A DNA stretch of 6,488 bases from Clostridia bacterium (GCA_017616705.1 JAFZXQ010000010.1:1-6488), one strand, 5' to 3'; shown: positions 1 to 5,264, numbered from the stretch's first letter. Notes: generated by a model from the letters alone, not told the origin. Translations and numbers: made by a program.

Positions 1-2
1 TA

Positions 3-629
3 AAACTTGAAGAAAAAGCGCCCGTTATTTTAACTAATGCTAACGCAGTTTCAAATAAAGCAACAATAATCAAAGCGATTAAAAAGAGCCTTGAAAATAA
101 ATTAAAAAAGCGCGCAGAAAAAAACATAAATAGCGCATTAAAAGTTTTAGTAATTGGCGTTCCAAATGTTGGCAAAAGCACTATTATTAACCTTTTAGCC
201 GGAAGAAAAAAGGCTGTAACAGGCGATAAAGCAGGGGTAACAAAGGCAATTAGTTGGGTTAAAATTGCTGACGGAATTATTTTAATGGATTCCCCAGGAA
301 CGTTATGGCCAAATCTTGAAGATCAAGATGTTGCTAATAATCTTGCTTTTATTGGAAGTATTAGCGATAACGCCATTGATTTAAGCGAACTTGGTTTTAA
401 TTTAGTTAAACATTTAATTAAAATTGAGCCTCAAAAGCTGATTGATAGATACAATCTTAATTATTCTGCTAGCGAAATTGGTAAAGTTGAACCAATTGAA
501 GTTTATGACCAAATCTGCCTTAACAGGAAATTTATTTTAAAGAAAAATGAGATTGATTACGAGCGCGCAGGTAGGGCAATTATTGACGATTTTAGAAGCG
601 GAAGAATTGGAAGAATAACCTTAGAATGA
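3..629 (+). CDS. rbgA: Ribosome biogenesis GTPase RbgA (YlqF), 5' end missing
   Basis: The reading frame is open from the window edge (first full codon at 3) to TGA at 627-629, giving 208 visible residues; family members are about 280 long, so roughly the first 70 residues lie upstream. RbgA is a circularly permuted GTPase that acts in late assembly of the 50S ribosomal subunit. The permuted order is visible: a G5-like stretch (ILTNANAVSN) comes first, then the P-loop GVPNVGKST at 156-182, a G2-type GVTKA, and G3 as DSPG at 288-299 followed by TLWP. The usual form of G3 is DTPG, so serine is a mild variant. The G4 motif would be upstream and is not seen. The C-terminus DFRSGRIGRITLE matches the typical RbgA ending. 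The ATG at 285 is internal, inside the G3 region, and is not the start. The stop overlaps the rnhB start by 4 nt (ATGA), so the two are probably translationally coupled. Confidence 0.95.
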   Translation, partial: KLEEKAPVILTNANAVSNKATIIKAIKKSLENKLKKRAEKNINSALKVLVIGVPNVGKSTIINLLAGRKKAVTGDKAGVTKAISWVKIADGIILMDSPGTLWPNLEDQDVANNLAFIGSISDNAIDLSELGFNLVKHLIKIEPQKLIDRYNLNYSASEIGKVEPIEVYDQICLNRKFILKKNEIDYERAGRAIIDDFRSGRIGRITLE

Positions 630-1255
630 AACCAGATTATGACTTATTAAAATTTGAAAAAGAGCAACAGGGTTTGGGCAATAAATTAATTGCCGGTGTT
701 GACGAAGTTGGCCGTGGTCCTTTAGCAGGGCCTGTTTGTTGTTGTGCATGCATATTGAGCCTTAAAGAAGAAGATTTAATTGATGGCGTTTGGGATTCTA
801 AAAAGTTATCTGCTAAAAAGCGAGATGAACTTTTTGATAAAATAAAAGAAAAGGCGATTAGTTATAAAATTGAGTTTGTTAGCGAAAAAGTTATTGACCA
901 AATTAATATTTTAGAAGCAACAAAACTTTGCATGGCTAATGCTATAAATAACCTTGATGTTATGCCTGACGTAGTTTTGGTTGATGCAGTTACTAACCTT
1001 AAAACAAATGTTAAGCAAGTTCCCATAATTAAAGGAGATGCGCTTAGTTACACGATCGGTTGCGCCAGCATTTTAGCTAAGGTTGCAAGAGACAGATTAA
1101 TGGACGAATTTGACAAAACCTACCCAGAATATGGTTTTAGCAAACACAAAGGCTATGGAACGAGCGCACATATTGAAGCGCTTAAAAAGTTTGGCGCAAC
1201 ACCAATTCATAGAAAAAGTTTTATTAAGCACTTTGTTGAGGTAAATAATGAATAA
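626..1255 (+). CDS. rnhB: Ribonuclease HII
   Basis: This 209-residue protein is a type 2 RNase H, which nicks the RNA strand of RNA-DNA hybrids and removes single ribonucleotides misincorporated into DNA. The length is normal for the family. The four metal-binding acids are recognisable: D26 and E27 in GVDEVGRGPLAGPV, D120 in VLVDAV, and D138 in KGD. They are followed by the family signature ASILAKVARDR (147-157) and by GFSKHKGYGT (170-179). One oddity is a run of cysteines (C38, C39, C40, C42) just after GPLAGPV, where relatives usually carry alanine and valine. The ATG at 626 overlaps the rbgA stop, and the 3' end overlaps the next gene by 8 nt, so this is the middle gene of a rbgA-rnhB-yraN transcript. 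No Shine-Dalgarno stands out before the start; the site lies inside rbgA, consistent with coupled translation. Confidence 0.97.
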   Translation: MKPDYDLLKFEKEQQGLGNKLIAGVDEVGRGPLAGPVCCCACILSLKEEDLIDGVWDSKKLSAKKRDELFDKIKEKAISYKIEFVSEKVIDQINILEATKLCMANAINNLDVMPDVVLVDAVTNLKTNVKQVPIIKGDALSYTIGCASILAKVARDRLMDEFDKTYPEYGFSKHKGYGTSAHIEALKKFGATPIHRKSFIKHFVEVNNE

Positions 1256-1694
1256 CGTTAAAACGTGGGTTAGCGGTGAAGAGCAAGCAAAAAACTATCT
1301 TTTAGAAGATGGTTTTATTGTTTTGGCGCAAAATTATAAAAATGAGCTTGGTGAAATTGATATTATTGCTATTGACCCAATCAAAAGGCAAGAAACTAAA
1401 CTAAAAGAAAGATTAGATAATAATGAGATTAACGAAAAAGTTTATAAAAGATTTTTAGCCCAACTTGAAAATACTTTGGTTTTTGTTGAAGTTAAAACGA
1501 GAGAAACTAACTTTCTTGGTGACGCGCTTTATGCTGTTGATATGAATAAACAGAGAAAAATAAGTCAAACAGCTAATGCTTTTTTAAAACTAAATAAAAA
1601 GTATAAAGGCTATCCAGCGCGTTATGACGTTATTGGGATAACAAAGGGCAAATTAACCCACGTTGAAAATGCTTTTAACGATTTTTATAATTAA
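1248..1694 (+). CDS. yraN: UPF0102 family protein YraN with an internal helical insert
   Basis: This 148-residue protein belongs to the UPF0102/YraN family, predicted PD-(D/E)XK nuclease-fold proteins without an agreed function. Family marks are GEEQAKNYLLEDGF (10-23), NYKNELGEIDIIA (29-41), FVEVKTR (79-85), the KQRKISQTA stretch (101-109) and RYDVIGI (125-131). The putative metal-site residues E36, D38, E81 and K83 are all present. Relatives usually pass directly from GEIDLIA to the LVFVEVKTR strand in a few residues. Here about 30 charged, probably helical residues (44-75) are inserted between them, which makes the protein longer than the usual 115-125. The start overlaps the end of rnhB by 8 nt, with a GAGGT-like ribosome site at about 1238-1242. 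Location beside rnhB is typical for this family. No terminator is visible after the stop. Family membership is secure; the role is unknown. Confidence 0.9.
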   Translation: MNNVKTWVSGEEQAKNYLLEDGFIVLAQNYKNELGEIDIIAIDPIKRQETKLKERLDNNEINEKVYKRFLAQLENTLVFVEVKTRETNFLGDALYAVDMNKQRKISQTANAFLKLNKKYKGYPARYDVIGITKGKLTHVENAFNDFYN

Positions 1695-1708
1695 TTTTCA
1701 AATGGGTA

Positions 1709-1737
1709 TTGACTAGGCGGGTTTTGTGATATATAAT
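1709..1737 (+). promoter_or_regulatory. Sigma-70 type promoter for the small-protein pair
   Basis: A -35 TTGACT (1709-1714) and a perfect -10 TATAAT (1732-1737) are separated by exactly 17 bp. The predicted transcript starts near 1743-1745, leaving a leader of only about 16 nt that contains the ribosome site AAGGAG. This is the strongest-looking promoter in the window and lies in the 65-bp gap after yraN. Confidence 0.85.
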
Positions 1738-1746
1738 CTTCGTCGT

Positions 1747-1752
1747 AAGGAG
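1747..1752 (+). promoter_or_regulatory. Shine-Dalgarno site, first small-protein gene
   Basis: AAGGAG ends 7 nt before the ATG at 1760. This supports the start choice and, with the near-consensus promoter, argues for a real and well-translated gene. Confidence 0.85.
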
Positions 1753-1759
1753 AAAAAAT

Positions 1760-2125
1760 ATGGAAGATATTTGTTATACTGATACCCGTTTTGTTAATGG
1801 TTCAAGGAAATTAGTTTGGCAAGGTTATTTTGAAGATCACAATAGATCTTTTACTTTGACAAACAATAACATGGTTAGTAAAGAATTTAACCATGAAATC
1901 AAAGATGGCAAAGTTTTATATAGCGTTCTTGAGAATTGCTTTGTTGATGGTTTTGTTATTGGGCTTCACGAAAATGATAAAATCTTAAGGCTTGATGCTT
2001 ATAACTATAACTTTGATAAAATTGCTTCAGGCGAATTTAAAGGCAGAATTGGTGATGAAGTTGCTTTTAAAAGGTTTGTTAGCTTAAACAGAGTTAATGA
2101 AAATGATGAAGAACTTGCTAGATAG
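1760..2125 (+). CDS. Small protein of unknown function, paralogue A of a tandem pair
   Basis: I do not recognise this 121-residue protein. It has no signal peptide or membrane segment, so it is probably cytoplasmic. The composition suggests alternating beta strands in the first 80 residues and a charged, probably helical C-terminus. It is plainly related to the next gene. Both have a G-[KR]-[VL] turn followed by a strand ending in GF[VI]I (here residues 50-67), the motif AYNYNFDKIAS (80-90), an EVAFKRFV helix (100-107), and an acidic tail (NENDEELAR). At the DNA level the 33 bases coding for AYN..FDKIAS (1997-2029) differ at only 4 positions from those of the paralogue (2420-2452). It has its own near-consensus promoter and strong ribosome site and forms a two-gene unit with its paralogue, 12 nt upstream of it. 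Codon use resembles the neighbours, so nothing marks it as recently acquired. No function is proposed. Confidence 0.85.
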   Translation: MEDICYTDTRFVNGSRKLVWQGYFEDHNRSFTLTNNNMVSKEFNHEIKDGKVLYSVLENCFVDGFVIGLHENDKILRLDAYNYNFDKIASGEFKGRIGDEVAFKRFVSLNRVNENDEELAR

Positions 2126-2137
2126 TTTGAGGTAATT

Positions 2138-2560
2138 ATGGGCAGAGTTTATATTGAAGATTTAATTTGTGAAGGTGAAAAGAAATTAGCCAAAGTTGTT
2201 GACGAAAACAACAATGATAATTTTTTACTTGTTAATGGTTATAGAATAAAGCATTTTGATTGTGGGTACGATAGAAATGGCCGCTTATTTAAATACGAAC
2301 TATATAACTTGTTTAATGGTGGCTTTATAATTTCTAAAATTATTGAAACAAAAACTACTTTAAGAAATGAAGATAATGTTGTTTCAAAAGCCGTTAGCGT
2401 TGAAATTGTTGAGATCGCTGCTTATAATTATATGTTTGATAAAATTGCGTCAACAGAAGATTGTAGTGGCATTTTACCACAACTAACTAGTAACGAAGCA
2501 TTTTCAAAATTTGTTAAAGATAACTCTTTAAACAAAGAAAACGAAGAAATTAGCAAATAA
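2138..2560 (+). CDS. Small protein of unknown function, paralogue B of a tandem pair
   Basis: I do not recognise this 140-residue protein either. It follows paralogue A after 12 nt, with a GAGGT ribosome site at 2129-2133, and the pair ends at a terminator just downstream, so the two are co-transcribed. The shared plan is clear: a KKL segment near residue 16 (RKL in A), NGRLFKYELYNLFNGGFII (47-65) against DGKVLYSVLENCFVDGFVI in A, AYNYMFDKIAS (95-105), NEAFSKFV (119-126), and a tail NKENEEISK matching NENDEELAR. The main difference is an extra stretch of roughly 15 residues around 70-90, before the AYNY motif. There is no signal peptide or membrane segment. The strong conservation of the AYNY-x-FDKIAS core against diverged N-terminal halves suggests that the core is the constrained, functional part. 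Two copies side by side suggest either a duplication that is being kept or a heteromeric partner pair; this is inference. Confidence 0.85.
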   Translation: MGRVYIEDLICEGEKKLAKVVDENNNDNFLLVNGYRIKHFDCGYDRNGRLFKYELYNLFNGGFIISKIIETKTTLRNEDNVVSKAVSVEIVEIAAYNYMFDKIASTEDCSGILPQLTSNEAFSKFVKDNSLNKENEEISK

Positions 2561-2576
2561 TAAGATTATTTTTAGT

Positions 2577-2602
2577 AAAACACTTGCAAAAGTGTTTTTT
2601 TT
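2577..2602 (+). terminator. Intrinsic terminator of the small-protein pair
   Basis: A perfect 9-bp stem AAAACACTT (2577-2585) / AAGTGTTTT (2590-2598) encloses a GCAA tetraloop of GNRA type. The T tract runs 2595-2602, eight residues, partly within the right arm. It starts 16 nt after the stop of paralogue B. The loop also supplies the -35 element of the rplS promoter. Confidence 0.85.
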
Positions 2603-2612
2603 ATGTTATTAT
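2584..2612 (+). promoter_or_regulatory. Promoter of rplS, overlapping the upstream terminator
   Basis: The -35 TTGCAA (2584-2589) lies in the loop of the preceding terminator. The -10 TATTAT (2607-2612) follows after 17 bp and is preceded by TG at 2604-2605, an extended -10 element that would compensate for the imperfect -35. Transcription is predicted to start near 2619-2620. Confidence 0.7.
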
Positions 2613-2618
2613 AGCCGA

Positions 2619-2690
2619 GGTAAAAGAAGTGGTCCTCTGCGTTAGAGCTTGCAAGAACACTTTTCATACAATTTTTTAAGGAGGCAAAAA
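2619..2690 (+). promoter_or_regulatory. Leader of rplS with a possible autoregulatory fold
   Basis: This is the predicted 5' untranslated region of about 70 nt. An outer stem AGAAGTG (2625-2631) / CACTTTT (2658-2664) forms seven pairs, one of them G-U. It encloses a CTCT (2635-2638) / AGAG (2644-2647) hairpin with a GCGTT loop and a palindrome CTTGCAAG (2648-2655). A leader before a single ribosomal protein gene suggests feedback control by L19, as known for L19 leaders in other Firmicutes. I cannot match it to that Rfam family by eye. Confidence 0.4.
2678..2684 (+). promoter_or_regulatory. Shine-Dalgarno site of rplS
   Basis: AAGGAGG is a full anti-16S complement ending 6 nt before ATG at 2691. 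It fixes the rplS start at 2691 rather than the upstream in-frame TTG at 2649. Confidence 0.9.
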
Positions 2691-3035
2691 ATGGCAAATA
2701 TCATTGATGCAATTGAAAAAGAAGGTATGCGCGCTGATATTCCTGAATTCAAAATTGGTGATACGGTTAAAGTTTATGCTAAAATCGTTGAAGGCAATAA
2801 GGAAAGAATTCAAGGATTTGAGGGTGTTGTTATAGCTCGTAAAAATGGTGCAATTCGCGAAACTTTTACAGTTAGAAGAGTTTCATTTGGCGTTGGAGTT
2901 GAAAAAACATATCCACTTCATTCTCCAAAAATTGATCACATTGAAATCGTTAAGAAAGGCGATGTTAGAAGAGCGAAACTTTATTATCTTCGTGATAGAA
3001 GCGGAAAATCTGCTAAAATCAAAGAAAAGAAATAA
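2691..3035 (+). CDS. rplS: 50S ribosomal protein L19
   Basis: L19 is a large-subunit protein at the interface with the 30S subunit. From the ATG at 2691 the protein is 114 residues, the normal length for the family. Conserved segments cover nearly all of it: FKIGDTVKVYAKIVEGNKER, the QGFEGVVIARKNG strand, ETFTVRRVSFGVGVEKTYPLHSPKI, and the C-terminal VRRAKLYYLRDRSGKSAKIKE. A start at the TTG at 2649 would add 14 unconserved residues and run through the ribosome site, so it is rejected. In many Firmicutes rplS sits after trmD and before rbgA. Here it lies about 2 kb downstream of rbgA and forms its own unit, with a promoter, a leader and a terminator on both sides. Strong expression is expected from the perfect Shine-Dalgarno. 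Confidence 0.98.
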   Translation: MANIIDAIEKEGMRADIPEFKIGDTVKVYAKIVEGNKERIQGFEGVVIARKNGAIRETFTVRRVSFGVGVEKTYPLHSPKIDHIEIVKKGDVRRAKLYYLRDRSGKSAKIKEKK

Positions 3036-3047
3036 CATAAATAGTTT

Positions 3048-3073
3048 AGCAAGGCGTTATGCCTTGCTTTTTT
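3048..3073 (+). terminator. Intrinsic terminator of rplS
   Basis: AGCAAGGC (3048-3055) pairs perfectly with GCCTTGCT (3061-3068) around a GTTAT loop, followed by T at 3068-3073. It starts 12 nt after the rplS stop and ends one base before the -35 of the ruvC promoter, so the two transcription units are insulated. Confidence 0.9.
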
Positions 3074-3074
3074 A

Positions 3075-3103
3075 TTGACTTAAATAAACTTTTAGGGTAT
3101 TAT
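3075..3103 (+). promoter_or_regulatory. Promoter of the ruvCAB-queA-tgt operon
   Basis: The -35 TTGACT (3075-3080) and -10 TATTAT (3098-3103) are separated by 17 bp. The predicted start of transcription, about 7 nt after the -10, falls at or within one or two bases of the ruvC ATG (3110). I see no LexA/DinR-like box (GAAC-N4-GTTC) here, so SOS control is not indicated. Confidence 0.75.
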
Positions 3104-3109
3104 AAAATT

Positions 3110-3607
3110 ATGATAATTTTAGGCATTGACCCAGGCTATGCAATAGTTGGCTGGGGCGTCATTGAAAAACTTAATAATGGTAAATGCAAAGTTATTGATT
3201 ATGGCGCAATTTTAACTGATAAAGACCTTCCTTTACCAGAAAGGCTTGTTGCTATTGATAATTCAATGGAAAAGCTTATTGACCATTTTAAGCCTAGTGA
3301 TCTTGCAATTGAGGAATTATTTTTTAACACCAACACGACAACTGCAATTAAAGTTGCTGAAGCGCGCGGAGTTGTTATAACAAAGGCGCAAAAGATGGGA
3401 GTTAAAATTTATGAATATACCCCTTTGCAAATAAAGCAAGGTTTAACTGGTTATGGTAGGGCAGAAAAGAGCCAAATTCAGTTTATGACAAAAACGCTTT
3501 TGGGCTTATCTAAAGTTCCAAAGCCTGATGATACTGCTGATGCGCTGGCAGTTGCGTTAACTCATGCGCAAACAAATAACACAATAAAATCAAATCTTTT
3601 GATTTAA
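3110..3607 (+). CDS. ruvC: Crossover junction endodeoxyribonuclease RuvC
   Basis: RuvC is the dimeric resolvase that cuts Holliday junctions symmetrically after RuvAB branch migration. The protein is 165 residues, normal for the family, with an RNase H-like fold. The catalytic acids are all present: D7 in LGIDPG, E68 in AIEELFF, and D141 and D144 in PDDTADALAVALTH. The FFNTNTTTAIKVAEARGV segment (71-88) and the GYGRAEKSQIQFM segment (114-126) are typical. The start was placed at ATG 3110 because MIILGIDPG aligns exactly with the usual N-terminus. An in-frame ATG at 3059 lies inside the rplS terminator hairpin and upstream of the promoter, so it is rejected. No Shine-Dalgarno lies at normal distance; the nearest, AGGG at 3094-3097, is 12 nt away and overlaps the promoter spacer. 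The gene is therefore a candidate for leaderless translation. It is the first gene of the operon, and the ruvA ribosome site overlaps its stop codon. Confidence 0.97.
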   Translation: MIILGIDPGYAIVGWGVIEKLNNGKCKVIDYGAILTDKDLPLPERLVAIDNSMEKLIDHFKPSDLAIEELFFNTNTTTAIKVAEARGVVITKAQKMGVKIYEYTPLQIKQGLTGYGRAEKSQIQFMTKTLLGLSKVPKPDDTADALAVALTHAQTNNTIKSNLLI

Positions 3608-3611
3608 GGAG
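3605..3611 (+). promoter_or_regulatory. Shine-Dalgarno site of ruvA, overlapping the ruvC stop
   Basis: TAAGGAG contains the ruvC stop TAA (3605-3607) and ends 4 nt before the ruvA ATG at 3616. Terminating ruvC ribosomes would sit on the ruvA initiation site, which suggests coupled translation of the two subunits. Confidence 0.8.
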
Positions 3612-3615
3612 AAAT

Positions 3616-4218
3616 ATGATTTATTCAGTTAAAGGCAAAGTTAGTTATGGGGGCGAGAACCTACTTATCGTTGACTCAGGGTCAGTTAGTTTTGAGGTTA
3701 TTGCTTCAAGCCAAACAGTTGCAAAATTAGTTAATGTTGGTGATGAGGTTTCAGTTTTAACTTATCTTCAAGTTAAAGAAGATGGCATGGCTCTTTTTGG
3801 CTTTGCTGATAAAGAAGAAAAAGCGATTTTCTTAGAGCTTATTAACGTTTCAGGAATTGGGCCAAAGATGGCTATTTCAATTTTATCTAGCATTGATCCA
3901 GCAGCGCTAATTTCAGCAATTAATAGCTGTAATGTTAAACTTCTATCTGGCGTTAAGGGGTTAGGAAAGAAAACTGCTGAAAGAATTTGCCTTGAGCTTA
4001 AAGATAAAATTGGTTCATCAAGCGAAGATAATAGCGCAATTTTATTCTCTAAAACTCAATTAAATTCAGAAGCTGATGATGCAATAAGCGTTTTAATTAG
4101 CCTTGGTTACACAAAGGCTGATGCAACTAAAGCGGTTGAAAGTTGCTTAAAAACCAATCCTAATTTTAAAGCCGAAGAACTTATTAGCGGTGCGCTTAAA
4201 ATTATAGGGAGAAACTAA
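3616..4218 (+). CDS. ruvA: Holliday junction DNA helicase subunit RuvA
   Basis: RuvA binds the four-way junction as a tetramer and loads the RuvB motors onto two of its arms. The 200 residues show the family's three parts. An N-terminal OB fold covers about 1-63 (MIYSVKGKV start, ending LFGFAD). Two helix-hairpin-helix DNA-binding motifs follow, SGIGPKMA (79-86) and KGLGKKTAERICLELKDKI (114-132). After a flexible serine-rich linker (about 133-150), a small C-terminal domain (DDAISVLISLGYTKADATKAV and onward) is expected to contact RuvB. Length and motifs are normal. It is preceded by a good ribosome site and its stop overlaps the ruvB start by one base (TAATG). Confidence 0.97.
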   Translation: MIYSVKGKVSYGGENLLIVDSGSVSFEVIASSQTVAKLVNVGDEVSVLTYLQVKEDGMALFGFADKEEKAIFLELINVSGIGPKMAISILSSIDPAALISAINSCNVKLLSGVKGLGKKTAERICLELKDKIGSSSEDNSAILFSKTQLNSEADDAISVLISLGYTKADATKAVESCLKTNPNFKAEELISGALKIIGRN

Positions 4219-5264
4219 TGGATTTTGAAGATGATTTTTTAAAGAGCAGTAAGCCTAAAGATGAAGATGACGAGCGCTTTGTGACTCCTGTTAAAACTGA
4301 TGACGACATTGACGTTGAAAACATTTTAAGACCAAAAACAATGGCTGAATATGTTGGTCAAAACAAGGTTAAAGAAAACCTTGAAGTTTTCATTAAGGCC
4401 GCAAAAATGAGGGGTGAAAACCTTGACCACGTTTTGCTTTATGGCCCTCCAGGGTTAGGTAAAACAACGCTTAGCCATATTATTGCGAACGAACTTGGCG
4501 TTTCATTAAAATTAACAAGTGGCCCTGCTATTGAAAAGGCAGGCGATCTTGCTGCTATATTAACAAACTTAAGTGAAAATGATGTTTTGTTTATTGATGA
4601 AATTCATAGGCTTAACCATAACGTTGAAGAAATACTTTATCCAGCAATGGAAGATTTTGCTCTTGATTTTGTAACAGGAAAAGGCCCAAGTGCAAGGAGC
4701 ATAAGAATGGCGCTTCCTAAGTTTACTCTTATTGGCGCAACAACAAAGGCAGGCCTACTTACCGGTCCGCTTAGAGATAGGTTTGGCGTTATTTGTAGGC
4801 TTGAATTATATTCAACAAGCGAGTTAGCGCAAATAATTAAGAGATCAGCAAAACTCTTAAACATTGAAATTGATGACACTTCGGCTTGTGAAATTGCGTC
4901 ACGAAGCAGAGGAACGCCAAGAATTGCTAACCGCTTTTTAAAACGTGTTAGAGATTTCGCTGACGTTTTTGCAAACGGTAAAATTGATATTAATGTTACT
5001 CGTCATGCGCTTGAAAAGTTACAGGTTGATGAACTTGGCCTTGACTTTGTTGATAAGCGAATTTTGCTTACAATTATTGAAAAGTTTAAAGGTGGCCCTG
5101 TAGGGCTTGATACTTTAAGTGCTTCAACCGGTGAAGAGCAGGGAACAATTGAAGATGTTTATGAACCTTATTTATTGCAACTTGGTTTTATTTCAAGAAC
5201 TCCTAGGGGAAGGGTTGCATTAATGCCTGCTTATGAGCATTTGGGGATAAAATATGAAAACTAG
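4218..5264 (+). CDS. ruvB: Holliday junction branch migration ATPase RuvB
   Basis: RuvB is the hexameric AAA+ motor that drives branch migration with RuvA. The 348 residues show LRPKTMAEYVGQ (37-48), Walker A GPPGLGKTT (76-84), Walker B LFIDEIHR (124-131, with D127 and E128), sensor 1 in IGATT (172-176), the arginine finger in GPLRDRFG (R186), and sensor 2 in RGTPRIANRFL (R235). A C-terminal winged-helix domain includes GGPVGLDTLSASTGEEQGTIEDVYEPYL. The N-terminus before RPK is 37 residues, about 10 longer than usual, and very acidic, with 14 D/E among the first 34. No alternative Met start exists between 1 and 42, and the ribosome site AGGGAG (4206-4211) supports ATG 4218. The start overlaps the ruvA stop by one base and the 3' end overlaps queA by 11 nt. 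Confidence 0.98.
   Translation: MDFEDDFLKSSKPKDEDDERFVTPVKTDDDIDVENILRPKTMAEYVGQNKVKENLEVFIKAAKMRGENLDHVLLYGPPGLGKTTLSHIIANELGVSLKLTSGPAIEKAGDLAAILTNLSENDVLFIDEIHRLNHNVEEILYPAMEDFALDFVTGKGPSARSIRMALPKFTLIGATTKAGLLTGPLRDRFGVICRLELYSTSELAQIIKRSAKLLNIEIDDTSACEIASRSRGTPRIANRFLKRVRDFADVFANGKIDINVTRHALEKLQVDELGLDFVDKRILLTIIEKFKGGPVGLDTLSASTGEEQGTIEDVYEPYLLQLGFISRTPRGRVALMPAYEHLGIKYEN

Noticed and set aside
285..629. Separate 114-residue gene starting at ATG 285
   Set aside because: The same frame is open to the window edge and encodes the RbgA P-loop and G2 upstream; the ATG lies inside the G3 region, so it is internal to rbgA.
1695..1708. Terminator after yraN
   Set aside because: No inverted repeat followed by a T run is visible between the yraN stop and the next promoter; read-through into the small-protein pair remains possible.
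2649..2690. Extended L19 start at TTG 2649
   Set aside because: It would add 14 unconserved residues and translate through the perfect AAGGAGG site; ATG 2691 gives the normal L19 N-terminus.
2845..3078. 77-residue ORF overlapping rplS in another frame
   Set aside because: It is a shadow of rplS with no family resemblance or ribosome site, and it runs into the terminator.
3059..3109. RuvC start at ATG 3059
   Set aside because: It lies within the rplS terminator hairpin and upstream of the ruvC promoter, and would add 17 residues ahead of the canonical MIILGIDPG.
3040..3115. SOS (LexA/DinR) operator upstream of ruvCAB
   Set aside because: I looked for GAAC-N4-GTTC and similar dyads and found none around the promoter.
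4637..4879. Minus-strand 80-residue ORF inside ruvB
   Set aside because: It is antisense to the conserved AAA+ region of ruvB, with no start signals or recognisable motifs.
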